From Theristus sp. LFF4_11 (lineage: Eukaryota > Nematoda > Chromadorea > Monhysterida > Xyalidae): a stretch of 16,694 nt of DNA. The DNA lies in contig JASANC010003607.1 in assembly GCA_030248135.1 (NCBI GenBank), forward strand, positions 1 to 16,694, in the 5' to 3' direction. Positions 9,112 through 16,694 of this stretch are shown here, piece by piece. A program made the position numbers and the translations under genes. Position 1 is the stretch's first letter. The number at the start of each line of letters is the position of its first letter. Below the pieces are notes generated by a model, which made no database searches, was not told where the DNA came from, and saw only the letters and a program-made list of their open reading frames with translations.

Positions 9112-10317
9112 ATGGGCAGAAAATCACGAACTACCCGACGAAAACCCACCGTTCCGCCAACGGAAAGCGAAGCAGCAATCCGGCCAGAAATTCAGCCAGA
9201 AAGTTTGCCAGAAAAATTCGCCAGCCAACTTCGGTCAACGCAGTCAGACCTCGTTGCGATCGAGGAAGTGTTCTACGACAGCAAACAACTGGGACCAGTT
9301 TCATGAAACGCTCAGTAGTCCAGTAGTGCTACACCACTAAAGAGGCATTCATGAAGCAGTTTTTAGTGACCGCGTAGCTATGTTTCAACGCGCCACTAAA
9401 TACTGCTTTGTGAATGCCGCTTAACGGCCAATTCATGCGCCACAAAATTTATCCGGCACGTCACGTCTCATTCATGGAGCAGAAAAACAGCACTCCAGCA
9501 CGTCACGTTATCTTTAGTACATGTGCTCGTTCATACAAGCATTCATAAAAAAGGTGACGTGACGGATATGCGCGTATACGTCGTGCATGAATTAGCCTGT
9601 GAATGACTTCATGAACTATTATATTTTTCGCTATTATATTAGTTCCATTTTTTCGCTCAACCTGATATCACCAATGTCTGCTCTACAGCATGAAGCCGGA
9701 AAATTGAAATGCGTTGTCTCGTGTGCTTTCATTCAGACGCTCAGTGGTGTAGCACTATTGGACTGCTATTAAACTTTCATAACTGGCCCCAGGACCAGCT
9801 CGTGAATCTGGCCGAACAACTGTGTTCCACCGAACGTGCGAATCTCGCCGAAACGACGGTCGAATTCGAGTTTCCCGCCTTTCGAGCGCGTCTGATTGCG
9901 ACACTCGAGGTCGAGTGTTCGCACTCGGTCGAGTTGGTCCGGTCGCAGCTGGATCGAGCTGATCGGCATTTCCAAAAACTCGACGACTTGCATGCGACAT
10001 TGAAGCGGGACTATTTTCCGGACACTCTAGGCCACGACAATAATCCACTCCAGGTGGAATGGCCGAGCTACTTGCCGAAATTGTCGGCGTTATTGGACGA
10101 TTTCGACTCGATTTTGGTGTTTCTAGACGGGACACTGCGCTGGAAACGTGACACATTGCTGGCGGAGAAGGCCGCTGACGAGACGGCGGCGTCTGCAGTC
10201 GCTGAGCGACAACTGAGCGCTTGGACGGAGCTGAGGGCGCATTGGAGATTGCCGTACCGCATTCGAATGGTGATACGGAGGTTTTGTGATTACTCGACAA
10301 TGTTGTGCGTTTTCTGA
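9112..10317 (+). CDS. Unrecognised 236-residue basic/helical protein (2 exons)
   Basis: I do not recognise the family. Exon 1 is 9112-9297 (62 codons) and exon 2 is 9793-10317 (174 codons plus TGA). Joining donor CCA|GTTTCA to acceptor CCCCAG|GAC keeps phase 0 and reads ...DSKQLGP|DQLVNLAEQL... with no stop. The N-terminus is very basic (MGRKSRTTRRKPT), suggesting nucleic-acid binding or nuclear import. The rest is rich in Leu, Glu, Asp and Arg with predicted helical stretches, for example around LVRSQLDRADRHFQKLDDL, and lacks Cys/His clusters, membrane segments or a signal peptide. Codon use and GC resemble the CUL5 and RCC1 exons, which supports real coding. The ATG at 9112 is the first in a plausible context; the frame is open upstream to 8968, so an earlier start or upstream exon is possible. 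It converges on RCC1. An alternative end by splicing near 10270 cannot be excluded. Confidence 0.6.
9344..9418. repeat. Inner hairpin of the intron element
   Basis: GGCATTCATGAAGCAGTTTT at the left pairs with the complement of CACTAAATACTGCTTTGTGA at the right, around a loop near 9375-9388. It may be a separate small MITE. Confidence 0.6.
9426..9597. repeat. Second inner inverted repeat of the intron element
   Basis: GGCCAATTCATGC at 9426-9438 faces GCATGAATTAGCC at 9585-9597 (one mismatch). It contains CACGTCACGT twice and GGTGACGTGACGGATATGCG, like the repeats at 5580-5697. Confidence 0.6.
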
Positions 10318-10389
10318 GCTGATTTTACAGTGTACTGTTTACACCTGTCACTATTTTAGTGGAATACAGGAGCCCTCTCGAAACTTTTA

Positions 10390-10395
10390 ATTAAA
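10390..10395 (+). promoter_or_regulatory. Possible polyadenylation signal (ATTAAA) for the small gene
   Basis: ATTAAA lies 73 nt after the stop at 10315-10317, a normal spacing for a short 3' UTR. No AATAAA is closer. Confidence 0.35.
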
Positions 10396-11622
10396 TAGAA
10401 CAAGAACTTGAATCGGATCAGGGCGGAATTAAAAAATTGCGGCGAAGCATGTTTTTTAAACCCAGACCTGTTCTTTCTCCTTTCTTGTGCTTGGTATTAT
10501 GCTGAAAAGGTGACAAGTTAAGGAAACAGCTTTACAGCAGTTACTGTAGCCCATTTTGAGTATCGAACACAATCTCATACCAGCAAACTCGGTGCATTAT
10601 AGACAAAGGCAATCAGCTCATTGGTTGCTTTTACGATCACTGAGCCAACCAACCAGGTCCACGCAATCAGTGTGCCAGAATGCACAACTTGAATGTTTTC
10701 ACGATTGATGCGTCGTGCAGCAATGTAATACGTTTTTATTGTAATCCACCACTGCTAACTGACGAAAACTGAAGAAAAACTGCTGCTAATTTTGAACGGT
10801 TATTTTCTTACTACAGTCGAATCGAATATCGCACAGACACAGAAATCGCACGTTCAGTTCAGTTATAAAATACACAAATGTGAGCTAGTTAGGATTAAAA
10901 ACAACAGCACCAGATTACAACGATCGGAGGCGGCACAAAACGAAAACACAAATTGAAAACAAAACAAATAAATGCCAGTCAAATTCTAACACATGCACAC
11001 AAAAACAAAGAAAAACAAAATTCAAACAGTACGTTTTCAAAATTGTCACATCCAGTTTCGATCAAAAAGAAACAAGAAACAGACAAACTCTCAGTTCGTT
11101 GTTAGAAACTGTCGTTCATTTTAACTAACAAAAAAACAAAATAAAACAGATACCAGTGCTTTTTTAGCAATTGAGTCTGAAGCAAATCACACTCACATAT
11201 CAAAGAAACACTACGAAATAAAATTAAACTCAGCAGAAATCATTCACACGGCAAACCAAAGGGTAGTGAAGTGATTAGCATTTTTTTCCAAAAATGAGAT
11301 CGAAAGACACGACAGTTTTGTTATTGCGCAAAAAGCATAAAATTCGAACAAACACAATTTGGTTGGCTGATTGGCTGCATGCTGATTGGCTGCATAACTC
11401 CAATGATTCGTTGATTGGTCTGATTGACATGGTGCAGCCAATTAGCTTACTAGTAGAAAAACTTAACGAAACAATCTTGATCTTACTGCGTAAATACTGC
11501 AAGAAGACAAACTATTGGAATGCAGGAAAGTGGCAGTTGTTACTGGAGCAAACGGATATACAACATCGACGGAAAAGAATCACATTACAAACAGAACTAC
11601 AGATAACTAAGTTCCAAAATTC

Positions 11623-11628
11623 TTTATT
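11623..11628 (-). promoter_or_regulatory. Possible RCC1 polyadenylation signal (AATAAA)
   Basis: On the minus strand this is a canonical AATAAA about 510 nt beyond the RCC1 stop. It is the first one met, so the 3' UTR would include the two hairpin elements at 11861-11933 and 11956-12086. Confidence 0.45.
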
Positions 11629-11860
11629 CAAAACGCACAACAAAACACAGGTGAACTGTAGAAACACAACGGTCATAAGAACGCGGTCATGATTTTTGGT
11701 TCACTTTTACAGAACTACCCACTGCGCGCCCCTCGATGCCTGTGGTGAATCAGTTGAAAGGGTGGAAAACAGAAAAAAAAAACAAATACCGTGGGCATGC
11801 CGCCCTGCCTCTGTGGTTCGTTTGAAACGGAAACTAGGAGATAACATAGGAAACATCAAA

Positions 11861-11933
11861 AGCAATCAGCTGATTGGTTGGTGACCATGTGCATGCAATG
11901 CAGTGCAGGCATGCAACCAACAATCAATCAGCT
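11861..11933. mobile_element. CCAAT hairpin MITE, short copy 2
   Basis: Arms CAATCAGCTGATTGGTTGGT and the complement of CAACCAACAATCAATCAGCT pair. The core with GGCGGAG is missing, so this is an internally deleted member. Confidence 0.65.
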
Positions 11934-11955
11934 ACAGCACATCAAACTCAACTCA

Positions 11956-12086
11956 ATAACATATCCAACTAGCTGATTGGTTGATGCATGCATTCTGTGC
12001 ATGAATTGCTGTGGCGGCGGAGTTTGGTTCGTATAAAATCCATGCATCACGTGACCACAAACCAATCAGCTACTTGGTTATGTTAT
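11956..12086. mobile_element. CCAAT hairpin MITE, copy 3
   Basis: The ends are perfect 8-bp repeats, ATAACATA and TATGTTAT, and the arms contain AGCTGATTGGTT and ACCAATCAGCT. It carries GATGCATGCATTCTGTGCAT, the core TGGCGGCGGAGTTTG, and the E-box CATCACGTGACC. It lies in the probable RCC1 3' UTR. Confidence 0.82.
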
Positions 12087-12137
12087 AGGGATAGACTGTA
12101 ATTGTATGTGACAAATAGAAACAGCCTGTACATTCAT

Positions 12138-15100
12138 TCATTCGTTCACGGTCTCATCGGCGCTGGATCCGTCCGTCTGTACGATTTCGTCCGCTAGAAA
12201 AACCGCGTGCTGACTACCATGGGCAACCTGGAATTCAGAAGAAAAAATGTCTGAAACAGCTAGAAACCACTCATTGCTTGCAAGGCGGGCACCAACTGTA
12301 AAACGTGTCGAATGAAAGAATAGAAATCACACAACAAACAAACAAAAAACATCATGACCTGCACGATGCGGAGACCCTCAAGATGCTTCGAGATGACCTT
12401 CGTTGGTCTCGCCAGACATTCGCCGTCGCCCTCGCCGACGCCACACTGGCCGCATGTGTCGACGCCCCACGAATACGCGGCGCCTGCAAGAGAAAATGGG
12501 AATGTTGACGGTCGAAAATGGACAAAAAACAGCTGCTATTCTGTTGGTTCAGGGTGTGCACGTTATCGGATGAGACCATCCCTATTCGTCTCTGATGTTG
12601 GCCAGGCCAGGTCGAACTGCAGAAAACCATCGTCTAATATTCGTCTACAGTTTGGTTGATTCGGTGACTTTTATTCAAATCGGCCCGAAAGCCAGGCACT
12701 GTGTAAGCGCTGGCTGAGTGCGATACAGCCCCACTTATACAGCACTAACTTCAAAAACGATTGCTGCGCTTGAAATCTTAAAAAAATGTAAGGTCAACTA
12801 CCCCTATATGCACACTTTAGCACGCCTGTATAAAGGCGGAAACACCATTTAGTTTTTCGTCCGTACGCACAAACGTCGTTCTAGATCCCGTGCGCAAACT
12901 AATCGTGTCCGTAATGCATTCAGATAGCACACACGACACGATTTCTAAATCGCGTGGCCATTTTTTACGTGTCGTGTCCGTGCGTACGCACAACAAAACT
13001 AATTGCTAAACGCGCCTTAAACACTCACTTTACGTACCGGGTGTGCGCATCAACACGCACATGTTTCCTAAATGTTTTGTATTCATTGAACAATCTTTTC
13101 GCTTGCCTACTCATGGTGTCTTGCACTTCTCTGCACGGCAGAATAAAACTGACTGACTGAACAACAGTCTTTCCAATACGTTTGTTTCAACACGCTCACC
13201 AACCATCGTCCAACACGGCGGTCGTGCAGGCCTGACTGGCAGCGACATGAACGGCCGGCGCTGCCAGCGGCACCAGCGTCAACGTGAACTTGCGCCACTC
13301 GAGTTGCGCGTTGCCGGCGTAGCTGCCGAGGCCCAGGCGGTCGTCGACGTTACGCCCCACCGTGTACACGTCGCCTGTATTATTTTTTATTATCTTTTAT
13401 TTTGGTTCCGCGACTCAGTGCGCGCATATATATAGATAAACAGTTTTACGGATGACGCGGGAATTCAAAATTGGCAAAGTGATCCGAGTCCACTCAATAG
13501 GGTCATAAATTGCACAGACACAAAAATACCCATGGAAAAAATCGCATTTCTCTTATGTTGTACGATTAAACTCAATCAAATCAAATCAACCAATCAAATC
13601 AACTTATGTTGATATAAGCCTCAATCAACTATTGGTTGCAAATATGCAACCCATTCCATTCGCACCAACCATTGCCGCTCAACAGCACCGTGTGGTGATC
13701 ACCAGCGATCTGTGTCCATCGCTCATTTTTGTCGTCGCCCGCAGGCCCGTCAACAGTCGACAGGGGCGCCTCAAACTGCTCTGATCTACGCAACGTCACA
13801 TTGTACAACGATTTCACGTCATCCTCACTGTCGTGCTCTGTCGCGCCTAATGGCACACCTGGAGGTGTGAAAAGTGGAACAGTTTTTGGTATTCCACAGC
13901 TACAGTCCATCTATTATGGATTTATTCAAATGTGCCCGGACTAAAATGACGTCATTTGTCAAAGTACAGGCACTAAAATGTCATTTCAGTGGGACACGTT
14001 TAAAAAATAGGTCATAGCTAATATATACAAACTAGCTGATTGGTTGGTTGCACAAATATGCAGTTGATGCATGCATTCTGTGCAGGAATTGCCGTGGAGG
14101 CGGAGTTTATCTGCACAGAATGCTTGCAACCACGCTGCGCGTGTGTGCAATAATAGTTGCATGTATTATCCAGATGGACTGTATGCAGGTTCGGACAACC
14201 GCATCTGGTCTATGCTCACGAACTTGAATTTGGGCAGTTGTTGAGAAAAACGAAACGGCAATGAATGGTGGATATGTGTCGTGATCACAAACCAATCAGC
14301 TGGTTACCTATAATTTAGAGTTCAACTGTATAAACGCGCCTCAACCGAGTGATCACCAACCAATCAGCGGATTGCCTACAATTTGGAGTTCGACTGTATA
14401 AACGCGTCTCAACCGAGTGCACCATCTTCCCACACCTCCTTTTCTTACCCAATTGTCCATAATTGTTCAGTCCAGCAACAAAACAGTCCCGTCTGTCCGT
14501 CTGTATCACGGTCGCGTACGCACACGCCCACACGTCCATCGCATGTCGTGTCGGGCGCAACGGCGGCAGCGACAGTTGAGCCCCGGAGGCGCACGTCACG
14601 ACTGCATGGGGAACGGAGAAAAGCGGTGAGAAGAAAAATGAAAATCCGAGTTTTAGTTTATGACACGAGTTTATAACCGGCGGCATCCAAGAAAACAATG
14701 AAAGCACCATATTCACAGTTCACAAGTCCGTTTCCAAAAAAAGTTCCCAAACCGGCATCGCAAAAAGCAAAGAAAGCAACTCGATTAACAGTTCACAAAA
14801 CCATTTCCAAAAAAATCCCCAAAAATACGAAAACCACAATCAGTAAGCGGATTTCTCAATCCACAAAAATCGCCGCACACGCCACAAAACCGACCCTTTC
14901 TAGCGGGTCGATTCGGTGCTACCCTGCCCAGTTGTCCCTGCGACGCATCACCGAACGTGTAGACGCGATGTTGATCGGTCAACACGACGAGATGATTGTC
15001 ACCAGCGACGATCTTCACCACACGCCCCATCAGGTGACGGTGATCGAAGAGTAACGTCGGCGCTTGACGCATTTGGTCCAGAAGGGGACGCTCGGAAAAT

Positions 15101-16083
15101 AGCTCGTCGGCCTGAAAGTGTGGTTGGGATTTTAATCCTTAATTTAATTTTAATTTTAACTTAAAAGTTTGTTTGTTTTTTGTTGCTTGTTTGTTTGGAT
15201 TAAGTTTGGTGTTCAAGTTTTGTAATCAATCAAGTGGCTCAGGAGGGGCACATGCACTGATGAGGCCACCCCTCTTCTGCATATGATGTTGCCACGGCCG
15301 AAATGCAGAGAACCACCATACAAATTGTTAATTAGGTGATTGCGAAAGTATGGTATGTTTGTGTAAATCGGTCACTCTATTTTCTCAGAATACGGAGCTC
15401 GCGCAAAATACAAATTCAACGATTCAGTCGATCGATCCATAAGGCTGTTCAGATCATGAGCTGGTTGTTGTATTGTGAATTTGTTCAAAGGTGTCCGAAC
15501 TAAAATGACGTCATTTGCTTTAAAAACGTCCGTTTGTCAAAGTACAGGCACTAAAATGTCAGTTTGATGTAACCGATTCGACGTTCACCATTTGTTTACA
15601 AGAAGAAATCGGCTAAACGGAAAGTCTGGTTTGCTGTAAACGGCGAGCGCATGTTTGGCGGCACATGACGTCAGTTCAGTGGGACACGTTTAAAAAAATA
15701 GGTCATAGTTGTTTTGCGGCTGGCGAGTGTTGCCAACTCATTTGCATGACAGTCGTATGGCCGCATTTCCGTTTAGCGCAATGGAGCAACTGCCGGTATA
15801 CCAATGAGCGCAACACAGAAGCAACAACCAATCGACTGTACACCCCAAAAAACAGCAACAAAAAACGCGCAGCACGCACATGGATGTATCCGAACGCGAC
15901 GACGGAGCCCTTCTCGGTCAGTACGGCCGTGAAGCCGCTGCCCGACGTCAAACGGACCGCTTTGCCGTGTTCGCCAACGAAGTCATCCATTTGGTCGAGC
16001 CTGGTGAGCACCGTGACGTCACCTGACAGGTCGTTGGAGACAGTTGGCACGGCGCCGTTGTCCCGGGCGCCACAGATGTACAC
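12138..16083 (-). CDS. RCC1: RCC1, Ran guanine-nucleotide exchange factor (7 exons, N-terminus outside window)
   Basis: Chromatin-bound seven-bladed propeller that loads GTP on Ran. Exons in transcript order: 16083-15880, 15111-14886, 14601-14449, 13858-13670, 13374-13204, 12483-12359 and 12227-12138 (stop TGA 12140-12138). Phases join cleanly, giving 385 residues. Blade signatures follow human RCC1 in order: AVRLTSGSGFTAVLTEKG, VVKIVAGDNHLVVLT with QGQLGRV, DCFVAGLNNYGQLG, WTQIAGDHHTVLLSGNG, DVYTVGRNVDDRLGLG, AAYSWGVDTCGQCGVG and VAHGSQHAVFLADE, then a short acidic tail. The QLGRV motif and the order of blades favour true RCC1 over HERC or RPGR relatives. About 85-90 N-terminal residues, including any nuclear localisation signal, lie past the window end. 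The donor after 14886 is weak; one at 14895 would remove three residues in phase. Introns are 131, 720, 295, 590, 284 and 768 nt, read from the 3' end. Confidence 0.94.
12829..13022. mobile_element. 194-bp MITE in an RCC1 intron
   Basis: Imperfect terminal repeats of about 40 bp, TATAAAGGCGGAAACACCAT at the left and the complement of TTGCTAAACGCGCCTTAAACA-type sequence at the right, are followed by CGTCCGTACGCACAA and its inverse. It also contains AATCGTGTC facing GACACGATT. Confidence 0.65.
13912..14017. mobile_element. CRE-bearing MITE, short deleted copy, in an RCC1 intron
   Basis: It matches the element at 15471-15708 at both ends: ACTAAAATGACGTCATTTG at the left and TCAGTGGGACACGTTTAAA at the right, with TCAAAGTACAGGCACTAAAA between. 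Two internal segments present in the long copy are absent. Confidence 0.8.
14028..14310. mobile_element. CCAAT hairpin MITE, copy 4, expanded
   Basis: Left arm CTAGCTGATTGGTTGGTTGC, core GATGCATGCATTCTGTGCAG with GTGGAGGCGGAG, and right arm GATCACAAACCAATCAGCTG. About 130 bp of extra sequence lies in the middle compared with copy 3. Confidence 0.7.
14281..14417. repeat. 68-bp tandem duplication of a MITE terminal repeat
   Basis: Units start at GTGATCAC 14281 and 14349. Both run through ACCAATCAGC to TTCRACTGTATAAACGCG and CTCAACCGA. The unit is the inverted terminal repeat of the element at 16348-16506, in opposite orientation. Confidence 0.82.
14713..14825. repeat. Two direct copies of an A-rich repeat, period about 74
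   Basis: CAGTTCACAAGTCCGTTTCC near 14715 recurs as CAGTTCACAAAACCATTTCC near 14789, each followed by A runs and TCCC. It fills part of the RCC1 intron 14602-14885. Confidence 0.65.
15471..15708. mobile_element. CRE-bearing MITE, long copy, in an RCC1 intron
   Basis: Imperfect inverted terminal repeats of about 40 bp, GTTCAAAGGTGTCCGAACTA at the left and CAGTGGGACACGTTTAAAAA at the right, each end inwardly in a perfect TGACGTCA (15506-15513 and 15666-15673). There is no coding capacity. Confidence 0.8.
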
Positions 16084-16694
16084 CTGAACTTTCCATTTTG
16101 ATTTATTAATTTTTTTGTCTTCTTTCTGTTTTCTTGCTGGATTGCAGCCTGTCTCTTTGTGCATTTGCCTGACGCTCAAAAAAAACGCCGCATAAAACCG
16201 AACCGAACAGAATGGGTATACTGTGTTGAATCGGTGCGTTGAGTGACACCGAAATGAAATGGTTTCAATTGGTGGTTTTGTTGAGTTCAATTGGCGTTGC
16301 TGAGCGCTGGCATCAACTTTACCAGGAACAGCAAGGCGAGGCACTTACAGTCGAACTCGTAAATTATAGGCAATCAGCTGATTGGCTGGTGATCACGAGC
16401 GTGCGTGTTTTCTGTGCAGGAGGACAGATTCCCACAGCACAGAAAGCATGCACCGCGTGAAATCACCAACCAATCGGCTGATTGCCTATAATTGAGATCT
16501 CGACTGTAATTTCGAAACACTGTTTCATCACTACTACTGCTTTCGAACTTGATTCTTTGTTGGTGTGCAGTGCACTGCCGGATAAACGTTTTTGTGCCGC
16601 TTAAACAGAACAGAACAGACGCACAGATTCATTTCCAGTTTAAATGCAAGAACGCGCTTAAAAATACCAACAGCAACCGAACCACTGTTCTGTT
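16084..16694. other. RCC1 upstream intron sequence, no exon recognised
   Basis: The minus strand shows no segment matching the RCC1 N-terminal blade, so the missing exon or exons lie past the window. It contains the MITE at 16348-16506. Confidence 0.6.
16348..16506. mobile_element. CCAAT hairpin MITE, copy 5, flanked by TA
   Basis: About 45-bp terminal inverted repeats begin CAGTCGA and end TCGACTG, contain AATTATAGGCAATCAGC and pair with few mismatches. Both ends abut the dinucleotide TA (16346-16347 and 16507-16508), the target duplication typical of Tc1/mariner transposons. TTCTGTGCAGGAGGACAGA replaces the usual core. Confidence 0.85.

Larger units (their letters stand above)
9314..9767. 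mobile_element. 454-bp inverted-repeat element occupying the intron of the small gene
   Basis: 25-bp terminal inverted repeats, AGTAGTCCAGTAGTGCTACA... at 9314-9338 and its complement at 9743-9767, differ at two positions. The intron is 9298-9792 (495 nt), so only 16 and 25 nt of it lie outside. Inside are two more inverted repeats, 9344-9418 and 9426-9597. No open frame suggests a transposase. Confidence 0.82.
10318..11860. other. Intergenic region between convergent genes
   Basis: No convincing gene. It holds A/C-rich DNA (10860-11230), a CAGTCGAATCGAATATCG mariner-like end at 10816 with no partner found, a decayed CCAAT-family half at about 10593-10650 (GCAATCAGCTCATTGGTTGC), and another small family-like hairpin at 11360-11448 (GGCTGATTGGCTGCAT facing GCAGCCAATTAGC). 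Confidence 0.55.

Noticed and set aside
9755..10300. 181-codon minus-strand frame
   Set aside because: It is the antisense of the better supported plus-strand exon, with Ser/Arg/Pro-rich shadow composition.
11294..11692. 132-codon plus-strand frame beginning MRSKDTTVLLLRKKHK
   Set aside because: It runs through repeated GATTGGCTGCAT hairpin sequence and A-rich DNA. It has no family resemblance and its composition differs from the real exons here.
13204..13207. Alternative RCC1 donor GTGAGC four bases downstream
   Set aside because: It is closer to consensus but gives phase 2, which does not match the next exon starting at 12483. The GTTGGT donor keeps the frame and the expected blade spacing.
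14698..15054. Lys/Thr-rich plus-strand frame (KKATRLTVHKTISKK...)
   Set aside because: It is antisense to an RCC1 exon and to an A-rich repeated intron. The Lys bias comes from poly-A runs.
16013..16025. TGACGTCA in the RCC1 exon as a third CRE-type MITE end
   Set aside because: It lies in conserved-frame coding sequence with no flanking terminal-repeat similarity, so it is treated as chance.

Overview
This is animal nuclear DNA: compact, intron-rich and dense in short inverted-repeat transposons. It carries the 3' half of a cullin-5 gene, one unrecognised small gene, and most of an RCC1 gene. Both named genes were recognised by aligning exon translations with human CUL5 and RCC1 from memory; no database was searched. 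The proteins are clearly metazoan and the genome looks invertebrate (short introns, many MITEs). I cannot name the phylum.

Layout. Positions 1-7598 (+) hold eight exons of CUL5, from the start of the cullin homology region to the stop codon. Its fourth intron is swollen to 4.3 kb by a tRNA-like SINE fragment, a 2,048-bp element with 141-bp terminal inverted repeats, and a seven-copy array of about 149 bp. Positions 7599-9111 are CUL5 3' UTR and intergenic DNA, including a MITE 10 nt after the stop. Positions 9112-10317 (+) are a two-exon gene for a small basic/helical protein whose only intron is almost entirely a 454-bp inverted-repeat element. Positions 10318-12137 are intergenic DNA and the putative RCC1 3' UTR. 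Positions 12138-16083 (-) hold seven exons of RCC1, converging on the small gene; its 5' exons lie beyond the window.

Function. CUL5 is the scaffold of Elongin B/C-SOCS-box ubiquitin ligases. RCC1 is the chromatin-bound exchange factor for Ran. I see no functional link between them.

The striking feature is the repeat ecology. From about 8.9 kb onward there are repeated copies of a hairpin MITE family carrying CCAAT boxes (ACCAATCAGCT) at both ends, often with a CACGTG E-box and a shared GGCGGAG core. A second family carries TGACGTCA sites in its terminal repeats. Repeats also lie at functional positions: one makes up 92% of an intron, one sits 85 bp upstream of a start codon, one begins 10 nt after a stop codon, and a minisatellite unit supplies a 3' splice site.
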